In this document: positions 29,044-61,335 of the stretch, one piece after another
Position numbering within the stretch: position 1 is the stretch's first letter
How the letters are laid out: each line of letters starts with the position of its first letter
NCBI GenBank assembly: GCA_028583405.1
Contig: CM053253.1
Coordinates: forward strand, 4,753,708-4,817,707
Length of the DNA stretch: 64,000 bases
Direction: 5' to 3'
Source: Pogonophryne albipinna
Taxonomy: Eukaryota > Chordata > Actinopteri > Perciformes > Artedidraconidae
Program-made: the position numbers and the translations under genes
The notes under the pieces: model-generated
The model's database searches: none
The model's input: only the letters and a program-made list of their open reading frames with translations
What the model was told of the DNA's origin: nothing

Positions 29044-29272
29044 GCTGTAACGGAAGTCATTCTAATGTAACGGAAGTCATTGTAATGAAACGGAAGTACC
29101 AAACTGCTCTGCTAGTGGTCTCTTTGCTAGCCCCGTTAGCTTCATTAGCTCCAGGCTGCTACTCGGACGTGTTTGTTGTGTTGATGCCTGGTGGAGTATT
29201 CTTCATTGAAATATCGCACTTATTTTATGGCTCTGCGGTTCAAACAGACCGTCCATGAATGCAGTTTATTCG
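29044..29272 (+). promoter_or_regulatory. Possible promoter and first exon with ETS-type repeats
   Basis: Three AACGGAAGT words (about 29050-29098), each an ETS-type GGAA site, precede an ATG at 29227. The ATG opens MALRFKQTVHECSLF and reaches a good GTAAGTG donor at 29273. A possible acceptor at about 29900 would give only a 32-codon ORF, so if transcribed this may be a non-coding RNA. It is inference only. Confidence 0.25.
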
Positions 29273-31374
29273 GTAAGTGAAATTCAAGCACTTTATTTCT
29301 TACTTGTCTTTTTATTCAGCTAACAAGCGAGACAAAGCTACATCTGTGCTAACGATGCTATCCGTAGCATACAAGTTAAAACATAATAAAGAAGTGTAAA
29401 ACATTAAGAAGGATTATACTGTAGAACATAAGGCTTCTCGGGGAGGTTGGTAAAATAAGGTCATGCTTGTACATTAGTTAGTTTGCTAGTTAGGTAACTG
29501 TATGCATTGTTATTGTTAATTTAAAATAGCTATGCTCGACGATGCAGACAGCTAGCGTCACATTAGTGTTGAAGAGCAGAGTAGGCCTACTGTATGAGAT
29601 TAACCCATAGATTAACCTCACTATAAGATCTGTGTATCTGAAAAATATGAATCTCACATTTCCAGTTGGTTCCAGAAATAACGTTGACGTAGATATTGCA
29701 ATATGGTTTGTTGAGCTGGAGTTGATTATTGAAGCTTACTGGTTAACGTTCATCATATTAAACGAACCCAAACGTTGTTGTTTTTATTAATAGTATTACC
29801 AATACTTACTTAGCATTTTATTATCATTACACTGGAGAAACCGACTTATTGTGGCAGCAGAACGTGAATATATATATATATATCTGTTTGTTTAAAGTTT
29901 CCAGGTGATGCAGACAGACCAGAGGATGCTGACCACGAGACACAGACCTATTCCTAACATCAGTGAACTTCAGCATGGACTCAAAGGCACAAAGACTCCT
30001 TTCATACTGTACAAAGAATCGAGAAACGTTCTGGTTTAAATAGATCAAGTAACAACTATAATCAGCTGTCACATTTCAATGTATTTAAGGCAATTATTAT
30101 TTTACATTGTGAGAATTGCTACCATTTGTCTCTACATATTGTCTGTAAAAGACGTGGTAAAAGTGGTTCTTGCAGTGAGACAACCGAGCAGTTAAATATT
30201 ATTTAATAATAAGATATTTTAATGTTGATTAACTGCAGACTGTTCATTCATAATCTGATTATCTTTGTAGTACAAAGTGATGAATTAAAAAAACACATTA
30301 AAATTAAAAAAATACATTATTTCTACAGCCGCTAAATAAACAAACCTCTTTCATAAATAACACACTTACTCTGCAATGATGTCATAGGTTTGATGTTTCT
30401 TGTCATTTCTGTTAGGAAAGGACATACCTGAAAGACACAACTGCCTCACCGTTTTCTCAGAGGGGCCAGAAGAAAATGAAAAGCTGATTTCAGATTAAAG
30501 ACCAATACAGGACATTCACTAAGAAACTACACTTTTATTGTGAACACAAAGTCAAACAGGACCATCATTTGTTTGTGACAGCTGAGCCCAGTATGGGCTC
30601 ACAGATGCAGTTGCAGTTTGCACAGCATTCACACTAATAACAAGAGAAAAATATTAAAAGGAATTCTACAGTATGGTGGTAAAATGCTAGAGTCAATAAA
30701 CCATGTAAGTTAAAATCTATACAGAATACAACACCCTCTGTTCTTTGTAGAAAATTCATTTGGGGGAAAAACTGAAAATGTTCATTGTGATGCTGAACTA
30801 ATACACTGAAGATATTTAACAGGAAGGTATGTATTGTGCGGGTAATTTGCTCTGATGATTCAATGCTTCTTTTAAGAGAAGCAAAAAGTGTTTTATTTAT
30901 CAAATCAAACTTCACCAGTGTCCGATAATGCTGCAAATAAAATGAGATGAAAGAGAAAAGACAAAAATAAATTAGGGTGAGTAAGAGTAGAATAAACTGA
31001 AATATAAAGATACATTCAGAAGTGAATAAGCCTGAGAAGGAGAGAGATATTGAAAATAACTCTTTATTCCCCACCAGGGACCCTTCATCACTGCTGCTCT
31101 CTGCTTCCTGTCTCCTGCATTTCCCCTCCAGAGTCTGACGCTCGGTTCCTCTGTACCTGGGTGCTTCCATCATTTTGGCTGTACATCAGTCGTCATTTTA
31201 TTTCAATGTTATTCCAGCTCTGTGGCCTGGTGCTTGATCATCTGCCATCATAATTTCCACGGAGAATCCAACACTCGCCGGCTTGGTCTGGAGGTGAGCG
31301 TTCTCCACTGATTGGAAACTCAGCTTAGGGCTGGTTTATTTCCCTTTTCACCACACAGGCGGCCTCAATTAACC
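29273..31374. other. No confident gene
   Basis: AT-rich DNA with a (TA)n stretch at 29868-29883. The minus-strand ORF at 30634-31173 has no recognised domain. Confidence 0.4.
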
Positions 31375-31545
31375 TCAGGAAGAATGTAAAAGAACCGAGT
31401 GCTACACAATCTTTGTAACAATACTTATTTTATGTTTAACTACACTATATTTATTTGATGAATTTAGTTATGAGTTGCTTTCCAAGCTGCGATGATTAGC
31501 CAGCTGATAAGTCAATCGGCAGAAAAATACCGACAACTATTTCAC
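31375..31545 (+). repeat. Dispersed repeat, also at 33690-33850
   Basis: Both copies run from CAGGAAG..GTAAAAGAACC through TTGCTTTCCAAGCTGC and GATTAGC to CCGACAACTAT, in the same orientation and about 85% alike by eye. The type is unknown. Confidence 0.7.
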
Positions 31546-31571
31546 ATAAGTGTGTACTCACAGACCCTCCG

Positions 31572-31660
31572 TATAGAACAGTGGTCCCTAACCACCTGTC
31601 CGAGGACCGGCACAGGCTGGTGGGTTATTTGGTACCGGGTTGACAGAAAGATTTAATAAT
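31572..31660 (+). mobile_element. hAT-type terminus (CAGTGGTCCCTAACC)
   Basis: CAGTGGTCCCTAACCACC with a following GGACCGGCACAGGCTGG resembles the 5' end of hAT/Charlie-like elements. The other end was not found. Confidence 0.35.
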
Positions 31661-32394
31661 GACCAGATACATCCGTCTGAGCGTCTGGTCTCTTGACAAG
31701 TCTCAGTCACGTGATACTTTACTTCAAACATTAAGGTCGCAAGCTAGCAACAGATGGCCTTAAAAGTATGTTCCAGACTCCAACTCCGTCGGTTGTTCTG
31801 GATTAAATCAAAGCTGAATATCCTCGCCTGCTTCCATTTCCAACATCCTATCTTTGTGAATCAAGTTTTTTTTGCAGTGACAGCGCCCCAAACAAAATGA
31901 CGGAGTAGATTGGACATAAGGAACACACTTCGGGTGTCATTGTGAATCGGTGTTCGCGATACAGTCATTTTATACATCGAGTATATTCGATATATCGCCC
32001 AACCCTACTCCACTGTACTATGGATAACACAGACACGCACAACGAAACATTTTGAAAGCTGGAAATATATACCTGGGATGTCACTATGATAAAGTAAAAG
32101 TTTGATTGAGGTAGCATGAACCTATATACACATTTTATGAACAAATAGCAGGTGTATCCATAAGCTTTTGTTTTATGAACGGTCTTCTCCTCCTCCATGT
32201 AAAAAAACAAGCTTATAGCTTGACTCACGTCCAAAGTTCTCTTCATCATTATTAAAATATTAGTAATATCTAATAATATTATAATACTCTAAATATATCT
32301 AACTATCTCTCAATTCTCGATATTTGTTTCACTTTTTTTCAATCGGCGTCTCTCGCTGTCTCTCTTTTTCTCTCACTGTCTCTCACTGTCTCTC
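31661..32394. other. No gene seen
   Basis: Unique AT-rich sequence, ending in a TCTCTCACTG simple repeat at about 32345-32395. Confidence 0.45.
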
Positions 32395-32840
32395 GCCCCA
32401 GTTAACCCCAGTTTGCGGACAAAGTAAAGGCGCTGCTGGGATTCCTTGGTGATTGACGTGGTGTTGTTGGTCCAGGAGAGATCCTCGGTGATGTGCACCC
32501 CCAGGAATTTGGTGCAGCTCACCTGTTACAGCAGTAACACCGATGGTCAGTGGGTGGGGGTGTTGGGTGTCGTTTCTCCTGAAGTCGACAACAATCTGAC
32601 TTTGTTTTCTTCACATTGAGAAAGAGATTGTTGTCTATGCACCACGTGGCCAGCTGGTTCACCTCCCTCCTGTAATGGGTCTCACTGTTGTTGCTGATGA
32701 GACCCACCACGGTTGTGTCATCCGCAAACTTGATGAAGTGGTTGGAGCTGTGGGTGGGTGTGCAGTCGTGGGTCAGCAAGGTGAAGAGCAGGGGGCTGAG
32801 CACACATCCTTGGGGGGCCCCTGATGTTATTAACCCCCTA
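32395..32840 (-). pseudogene. LINE reverse transcriptase fragment (CR1/Rex1/L2-related)
   Basis: The minus strand encodes SGAPQGCVLSPLLFTLLTHD (RT motif B), FIKFADDTTVVG (motif C), ATWCIDNNLFLNVKKTK, and in another frame TKFLGVHITEDLSW and QQRLYFVRKL. There is a frameshift between them. The RT differs clearly from the L2 copies (THDC, KFADDTTVVG). It is cut on both sides. The 5' cut lies at a perfect short inverted repeat (32823-32855). Confidence 0.85.
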
Positions 32841-32855
32841 AGGGTTAATAACATC
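32823..32855. repeat. 14-bp perfect inverted repeat at the LINE breakpoint
   Basis: GATGTTATTAACCC and GGGTTAATAACATC are separated by 5 bases. Confidence 0.9.
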
Positions 32856-33689
32856 AAGTATTCAAGACCAAATGTGCGACCAATCAAAGTGAAAACATCC
32901 TAAACAGCGGATGTAGTTTTTTTTTGGAAATCATTGAAAGTTGATAATTGAACATGAGCAAACAACTGTTACCCCAATGATTTTAGTAAACAAATAAATA
33001 ATTTCAATGACATTTATATACAAAATGTCAAATAAATGTTGCGATGTGATGTATTGTACAGGAGTTTCCTTAAAGTGGATTGTTATCAGCATTCTTATTA
33101 GAGAATTTATGTTAAGGATTTATTTATTTGAAAGCAGCTGAGGGAATACCGCCACAGACAGAAACAATAAAATACTTTTATTACTGGTGAGTCAGCGCGG
33201 AAAATAAGCGTTACGGAGAATTAAAGAGAATATATTTATGTTTATGAATAGTTTGAAGCTACTGCTCTGGACTGCAAGAAATTGGAACAATTGACTTTAA
33301 TTATTTGCTTTACAATTGCGCTCTAACCAGAGCATGTGATGAACCTGAACATTTCTACATCTAAGTCTCACCTTTAATAAGTACACATATCAATACTGCA
33401 AATATCCTGGAGGACTTTGTTTGTTTGTTTGTTTCTTAATCGCTTATTGTGCTTTTATTTTGAGAACACTGTTGGCTCAGAGTGGTTTCGGGCAACATTT
33501 GGCAGGCTACTCTCTCTGCTCTTGACCGTGGTAAAACACAAACTCCTGCTGGGGTTCTGTATTGTAACAAGCTATTATCAAAGGAAAGCAGAGGCCACGC
33601 ACTCCAATTGATGTTGTGGGGAGCACGCTGGGTTTGAGCGGATCGATACTAAAAACTATATTTGGAGAGCACTGAGAGGAGACGCGGAC
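32856..33689. other. No gene seen
   Basis: AT-rich DNA. 33598-33680 (GATGTTGTGGGGAGCACGCTGG onward) is repeated at 37278-37345. Confidence 0.5.
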
Positions 33690-33850
33690 TCCCACAGGAA
33701 GTGTAAAAGAACCAAGCGCTACGCAATTTTTGTAATAATACATTTGTGTCCATTTATTTGATAATTGTAGTTATAATTTGCTTTCCAAGCTGCAATGATT
33801 AGCTAGCTGATAAGTCGGTTGGCAGAAAAAATTCCGACAACTATAATCCG
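33690..33850 (+). repeat. Second copy of the 31375-31545 repeat
   Basis: See 31375-31545. It lies 123 bp before the hAT element at 33974. Confidence 0.7.
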
Positions 33851-34025
33851 ATAATGGCTTACATTTTTCGCAGTTTCTAGTATTTAAATATGGTGGTTTC
33901 TTGCTTTTCTCTGTTTTATTTCATATTCAACTAAGTATATTGGGGTTTAGGACTGACAACATGATATTTAAAGCAGTGGCGGATTTAGGATTGTAGGAGA
34001 TCCGGGGCTTAGCCCAGGAGTTGTT

Positions 34026-34044
34026 GGGGGGGGGGGGGGGGGGT
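34026..34044 (+). repeat. Poly-G run
   Basis: About 18 consecutive G. Length in the assembly may be unreliable. Confidence 0.9.
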
Positions 34045-34229
34045 GCAGGGGTAAAGTGCTATTTTTTTACAAGTGGGGGGTGGACCGAACATCCTTTAGG
34101 GGGGTCGTCGCTTCCTTTAGGGGGGTCCGGGGGCATGCTCCCCCGGGAAGATTTTTTTTTAAATATTGAAGTTAAAAGCATCAATCTGGTGCACTTTGAG
34201 AGCAACATTAACCCTACCTTAATAATACC

Positions 34230-35223
34230 TTAAAGGGGACCTATCATGCTATATTTGAACAATATATTGTAGGGCCATACCTATATAAAGTATATAAATA
34301 GTTTTTTTTTCAAAATACCAAACAGATCCTGCATTTTAGCCATGCCTCATTTCGCTCTATTTGCTCTTTCCAGCCCTGTTTTTGGAGGGGGCTGATTCTG
34401 TGAGCTGCACCACGCCCCCCTGCAGGAGAGGGGAGCGTGCTTTGAGATTAGCTGCTGGGCTGCAGCGGGGAGAAAAGGGGGAGAAAAAGAGATCTCCGTC
34501 CTTCGGGTTTTATTCTTATATGATTATATAGAGTCGTTATTCATTTGTTTTAAAGCTCAATAAATAACAAAGAAGACCTTTGACCGGCACTTTTCTTATT
34601 TTGTCCGGAAGATTTAAACTTTAATGGACATGTTGACCAGCGAAAAAAAACCTAACTGAAACTCTGCCGCACGGTCCCCTCGTTCCTTGGAAGAGGCGGA
34701 GAGGTGGGTGTTTGTCATCTGCTGGTGGACTACCGGAGAGAATTACAGCGAGGGAGGGATTGTATTGAATTACAGCAGCTGGAGCAAACGCTTGCCTCGG
34801 GAGGGAGAAAAAGAGCCACAGCGGAGAATAAACAGAAGGGCAACCATGGCAACCATGCGCGGGAAGTCTTCTTCGCTGCTTTTGTGGCAGACTACAGCGC
34901 CACTTACAGGCCTGGCATATGTACGCCAGCGTCTCCAGCGCTTTCAAGCGGCAATGGCCGGCCGTGGCCCAACCTCTCATTCCCCTGATAGGTGGAGAGT
35001 TGACCACTAAGCGGAGCACCACTTCTGTGACGTAGAAAATAATTCAAATCTGGATCAGTCTGTATCAGATCCGTTGCAGCCCCATTTTTAGAGATTTGGG
35101 TATGGAGGAAAAGAGAGAGGGTTGTGTTTTCTGACACTTGGTGAGTTCCCTGGAACACCGGGGACACATATTCATGTATAAAAGACGTACAAAAGTGCAT
35201 TTTGCATGATAGGTCCCCTTTAA
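34230..35223. mobile_element. TTAA-flanked MITE (piggyBac-like), complete
   Basis: TTAA at 34230-34233 and 35220-35223 flank perfect 16-bp inverted ends: AGGGGACCTATCATGC and GCATGATAGGTCCCCT. Internal ORFs are short and unrecognised. A truncated relative is at 1609-1920. Confidence 0.88.
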
Positions 35224-35317
35224 AGAGGACACAAGGCACTGGAGAACACTTATTCATTAACACCCTTTAATGAAGCAAACTAATGCCTTAACTCACACAA
35301 ATACAGTCGTTTACTTA

Positions 35318-36130
35318 TTTTACATTACATTACATTACATTGCATTTAGCTGACGCTTTTATCCAAAGCGACTTACAATAAGTACATTCGACCAGGAAGA
35401 CACAACCTTGAAGAAAACAGAATCATATAAGTATGGTTTCATCGAGCCAAACATTTCAAGTGCTACTCAACTGGCTATAGATAAGCCAGTCCTTTATTAG
35501 TATATAAGTGCTCTGTTAGCAGTTCTTTGTTAGTAATTCTATCGCTCGAGGTGGAGTCGAAAGAGATGAGTTTTCAGTCTGCGCCGGAAGATGTGCAGGC
35601 TTTCTGCTGTCCTGATGTCAATGGGGAGCTCATTCCACCATTTTGGAGCCAGGATAGCAAACCCACGTGTTTTTGCTGATGGGAACTTGGGTCCCCCTCG
35701 CAGCGAGGGTGCAGCGAGTCGTTTGGTTGATGCAGAGCGTAGTGCACGCGCTGGGGTGTACAGTTTAACCATGTCCTGGATGTAGGAAGGGCCAGATCCA
35801 TTCGCAGCATGGTACGCAAGTACCATTGTCTTGAAGTGGATTCTAGCAGTTACCGGAAGCCAGTGAAGGGAGCGGAGGAGCGGAGTGGTGTGGGAAAATG
35901 TTGGAAGGTTGAAGACAAGACGAGCAGCTGCATTCTGGATGAGCTGCAGAGGTCGGATGGCACATGCAGGTAGACCAGCCAGGAGGGAGTTGCAGTAGTC
36001 TAGGCGTGAGGTGACAAGAGCCTGGACCAGAACCTGCGTGGCTTTCTGGGTCAGCTGGGGACGAATCTTCCTGATGTTGTAAAGCGTGTATCTGCAGCAA
36101 CGGGTTGTAGCAGCGATGTTTGCAGTGAAA
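35318..36130 (-). mobile_element. LINE 3' part (L2-related) with GACGCTTTTATCCAAAGCGAC tail
   Basis: The minus-strand frames encode RLDYCNSLLAGLP, LIQNAAARLVF, HWLPVTARIHFKTM, then YIQDMVKLYTPARALRSA and KWWNELPIDIRTAESL, the C-terminal part of an L2-type RT protein. The 3' end is the common fish tail AAGTCGCTTTGGATAAAAGC followed by ATGTA repeats (TACAT on the plus strand). It is 5' truncated and has a frameshift near 35830. Confidence 0.85.
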
Positions 36131-36467
36131 CGAATGTGCGTAGAGTTTTAAAGGATGCGGATAGTCTCACCTTGATTCTGGCGCATTGCTTATCGCTTTA
36201 TAGATCTATTCTCATCCACCATCGTTGTTTGTGACGTAAAGAGTGTAAGAGTCACGTTTCTGAATCGGACACTCTGATGCAGTCACAGCCAATCGGAGTC
36301 TGATTCAGAGGGTTGCCTGTCAGTTCCGTTGTTATGTGTACTGAAACGAGAGCCGGTATAATTCCACGCGCGAAAACAAAATAAAAATTGGAATACGTTA
36401 TTTTAGTGTCATAGTCATGTTCTGTATACATACTAACATATAAGGGTATTGACTTAGTGTGGTTTAT
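36131..36467. other. Interior of the hAT element, no feature seen
   Basis: Unique sequence between two LINE fragments. Confidence 0.5.
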
Positions 36468-36734
36468 CTTTTTGTCGCTGGTTTTAATTGAAACTGAGCT
36501 GTTGTGTTCATCAGTAAAGTGGAACTTCTGTGTGAACTATTCATATCTTAAACTGCACTGTAACTTTTTATTCATGTACTTTTTATTCATGTATTTTTTC
36601 TTTTAATGTTTCTTTTATTATCTTTTACTGTTTTTAAATGCCTTTGTCTGAATGTCTTTCATTTTTGTAAAGCACCTTGAATTGCCTTGTGTTGAAAGGT
36701 GCTATATAAATAAACTTGCCTTGCCTTGCCTTGG
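36468..36734 (+). mobile_element. L2 3' UTR and tail
   Basis: It matches the last codons and 3' UTR of the first L2 copy (TTTTTGTCGCTG, TTGTAAAGCACCTTGAATTG, GTGCTATATAAATAAA) and ends in CCTTG repeats. About 40 bp are inserted after TTTTAATTGAA. Confidence 0.88.
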
Positions 36735-37149
36735 TTACTCCATGTTTACTAGCTATAAGATTAACGTTACAGTACATCACTCTTTTTCACTTCTTACTCA
36801 GTCAGCCAGAGTGCAGATATCACCATTAGATTCACAAACCTGAAACATCATCCATTTCTTCACTGCTGGTGATGACATTGTTGTCAGCTGCTGCTGCTGC
36901 TGCTGCTGCTGCAGCTTGTGGCGCCTGCTTCGATGAAAATAACTTTCTAATATCCATAACTTTATAGGATATTACTATTAGTTTAAAACTTGTCAGGCAC
37001 TAGGAAGGATCACTTCTTCTTCAGGGCAGGGAAGGCTACGCAGTACGCAGGCTAATGTCCCGCAGCGGCTGCCTCTCTGGTGGACTCCAGTACTACACAT
37101 TACTCCCGAGACATTTTCAAAACAAAAAAAAAATTACATTTTTTTTTTT
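36735..37149. other. Interior of the hAT element; CTG trinucleotide run
   Basis: A (CTG)n/(TGC)n run lies at about 36885-36912. No gene seen. Confidence 0.6.
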
Positions 37150-37235
37150 TTTAAGTGAAACATCCGGGGCTTTTCAGAAAACATCCGGGGCTTGAGCCCA
37201 GGTAGCCACCCCCTAGCGCCGCCACTGATTTAAAG

Positions 37236-38390
37236 ACATCTTGGACTTTGAGTAACTTGGGTGGATTGAGGCCACGCTGATGTTGTGGGGGGCACGCTGG
37301 GTTTGACCGGATCGATACTAAAAAATATATTGGGAGAGCCCACACTGTATGATGCACCGTTTTCCTTAAACGCCAACAAGCTCTCCCACACACTCCCAGT
37401 TTTAAATCTGCACAAACAGACGATACACTCCCACACATATATTTTTATTTCCATGTCTCCCAGCCTTCTTTTTTTCGCATTGTCAAGAGGCTGCTGACAC
37501 GGAGCCATGCTCAGTCAACCTCCCCTCTCCGCCTGAGGCAGATTTAATGATCAGCTGTATCTCTCCACTTATAAGGACCTTGCCTCAGTCGCTAACAAGA
37601 CACCTAAACCTATTTCAGATTCAGACCATTTATATATTAATATCTCTCCCTGCTGCTACTTTTGGAAATGTGTAAGCAGAGTACTGAAAAACAAGGAGGC
37701 TGCTGGGAACGGACTGATTTCTGACAACTGAAGCTTTATTTAAGAGTGATAAAGGAGAAGAGGGGAGTCCGGGGACTTTTATCTTTCTACTCTCTTCTTC
37801 TACTTCTCTTTATCTTTATCTGTACTAAACTTTTCTTCTGGAGATTGTCTTTTGACCTTTTACTCTGTTGAGGCGAGCCGGGCAGGAAAGTGGGGCAAAG
37901 ACTTGAGGTGCGCTAAAGTATCTTATATCTTATTCTGAGTGGTGTTTGGTAATGAATCTGGGTCTGCATGACATTTCCTCTCGATGGACTTCACTTCAGC
38001 ATGTCCACCATTGTGTTCTTTGAAACCACTGCTTGATTTTCCCCAACTGCAAGAACAGGATGAACCCAGCTGCAGAAAGCAAAATAGTGTGATTACGGAA
38101 CCTAAATATATGAAGTTAGGAGACACTGTCCAAAGAACAGAATCAGAATCAATACGGGATTCATGTAAAGTTATGCCATATGAAGAGTTTGTATTGAAAG
38201 ACTGTGGTTTTCTTGCAATCAAACACTCAAAATCGTTAGCTCCTGTCTCGATTTTTTTTTCTTGTTATTTCCAGAAACTATACAATATGTTGTGCCTGCA
38301 GGACACAACATCTCGAACAGGACTGTGGGACACAACAACATCAGACCGGGCGATGCCAACGAGGACACGATTCAATTTAATCTGGCTGAT
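37236..38390. other. No confident gene
   Basis: 37278-37345 repeats 33610-33680. The plus ORF 37984-38394 and its minus counterpart have no recognised domain. Confidence 0.45.
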
Positions 38391-38600
38391 TTAATTTAAT
38401 CTATGATTAAAAGTAACACGACGCAGTCCGCCATTGTTGTTGTTGTGAGCGCAGTTGCCGAGAAAATCAGCGACGTGTACAGTGATGTCATGACGTGGCA
38501 CCACTTGGGCTCTTGGCGGTGGAAGGCGAAACGTGTTCTCACCTAGAACTAACTGAGTACTAAAGAAGCACGAAACAAACCGTTTTTTAGCGGGAAAGAG
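38391..38600. mobile_element. Fragment related to the 47410-48508 transposon
   Basis: It shares TTAATTTAATCT..GATTAAAAG, AACACGACGCAGT and GTGATGTCATGACG-like blocks with 48291-48400, in the same orientation. Its own termini were not found. Confidence 0.5.
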
Positions 38601-39099
38601 GTTCATGTAGTATCAGCTCATCGCGGGTGTTTGTCTTTGCAGCAGCTCATTCTCTGTGTTGTTGGAACAACAGACTCCTATTGGCCGCTTCCCTGTTGTT
38701 GAGGTGGAACATTGATTATGTTGTCTTTTCCACGCCGAGGCTGAGGTGCCAAATCTTTAGGTATGGTGACAGGATGTTAATGTATTTAGGTATACCCTCT
38801 TCTTCTTGGCACCAATGTTGTTCATGTCCCATAAATGCATCATCCCCAGAGTTTTTGTCTCTCAGCTGGCAGGTTGCCAGTATTAAAGGGTACATGTGGA
38901 TCATGAGTCATGGCCTGTTGCCGTTGTCCTTCCTGACGCCAACGTCAGTATGTCTTTGCCACACCTGGAAGATTGTTGGTATCCTCCTGATCCTTCTTTT
39001 TTTATAAACGTTCGCATTATAATTGTTGTCATTTAGGTTGCATATGTTGTAATTGTATTATCTGTTTTAAGCTATACACACGATAACTATTTTACGTCT
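38601..39099. other. Open frame without recognised domain
   Basis: A 126-codon plus-strand ORF (38627-39007) is leucine-rich but matches nothing I recognise. It leads into the repeated 3' UTR-like block at 39100. Confidence 0.35.
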
Positions 39100-39285
39100 T
39101 AGCGTCCTCGGAGAGGGATCTCTACACCGTTGCTCCCCCCGAGGTTTTACAAATATTTCTTGGGGAGTATTTCCTTGTGCACTGCGAGGGTTTAAGGACA
39201 GATTGGTTTTCATATGCTGTACACACTGAAAGGCCCCTGAGACAAATGTGTAACTTGTGAAATGTAAATAAAATGTAATTGATTG
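39100..39285 (+). repeat. Multicopy fish 3' UTR-like block
   Basis: TCCTCGGAGAGGGATCTCTAC, GAGGTTTTACAAATATTTCTTG, GTGCACTGCGAGGG and a final AAATAAAATGTAATTGATTG match, from memory, a block found at the 3' end of many teleost transcripts. The origin (SINE/LINE tail or old gene family) is uncertain. Confidence 0.5.
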
Positions 39286-60648
<21,363 letters not shown>

Positions 60649-61202
60649 CTACAAGTAAAACAGACGAAAGGGAGGGGTGAGCCTCAATGATATTATGGTT
60701 GTTTTTGACAACTACTCTAATACTAAAGCAACTTATGACATGTGTCTTATATTTAGTGTCTGGTCTGACTTCATGGAAATAAAGGTATTGTATCAAAGCC
60801 CAAAAATAGTGAACCAGGCGTATAAGCGGATGTTAATGGTGGCCAAACAGTGGTACTAACACTTATGTGTCAGTATGTGAAGTCATTGGGCCAAAAAAGA
60901 CTTTCCCATTGACATGCTTTATGGGCCCCTTCTGAATGATCAAAGTATTCCTTAATGGAAAACATGATATCAAGTGGTGACAATAGGTTTTACTTCGTTG
61001 CTTCAGTATACATCTTTGGTTGTCCCCTGACTTATCTTCTCTTGCCATCATCTGGTCAAAATCTTATTATCTTAGTTTGATGACTTAATATCTGAAAAAC
61101 CTATACTTGTTCAACCATCCGAAACAAAAAAGATAAAGACGGTTAAATATGACCTCATCACCAACATCAGCGTGTTAGGATTTTCGTTGTGAGCATGCTA
61201 AT

Positions 61203-61335
61203 TTTCAAATCAAATCAAATTTTATTTGTAGAGCACATTTAAAAACGATTTTGGTCGAGCCAAAGTGCTGTACATGTAATTTAAACACATACAAACACAT
61301 TACATCACAATAAAAGACCATAAATCAATCAATCA
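61203..61335 (-). mobile_element. LINE 3' tail
   Basis: On the minus strand it reads ATGTACAGCACTTTGGCTCG, then AATGTGCTCTACAAATAAAA and ends in TTTGAT repeats. This is a typical fish LINE 3' end; the clade was not resolved. Confidence 0.7.

Larger units (their letters stand above)
33974..37227. mobile_element. hAT-like DNA transposon with 8-bp target duplication, containing nested insertions
   Basis: Ends are CAGTGGCGGATTTAGG and, inverted, CAGTGGCGGCGCTAGG. Both sides are flanked by ATTTAAAG (33966-33973 and 37228-37235), a perfect 8-bp duplication as expected for hAT. Near both ends is CCGGGGCTT..GCCC(A)GG. Inside lie a TTAA element (34230-35223), a LINE fragment (35318-36130) and an L2 3' end (36468-36734). 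No transposase ORF was recognised. Confidence 0.85.

Noticed and set aside
30634..31173. 179-codon minus-strand ORF
   Set aside because: Composition is AT-driven (Phe, Leu, Ile runs) and no domain or splice context is seen.
34621..35022. ORFs of 94-133 codons inside the TTAA element
   Set aside because: No domain; they overlap each other on both strands in a non-autonomous element.
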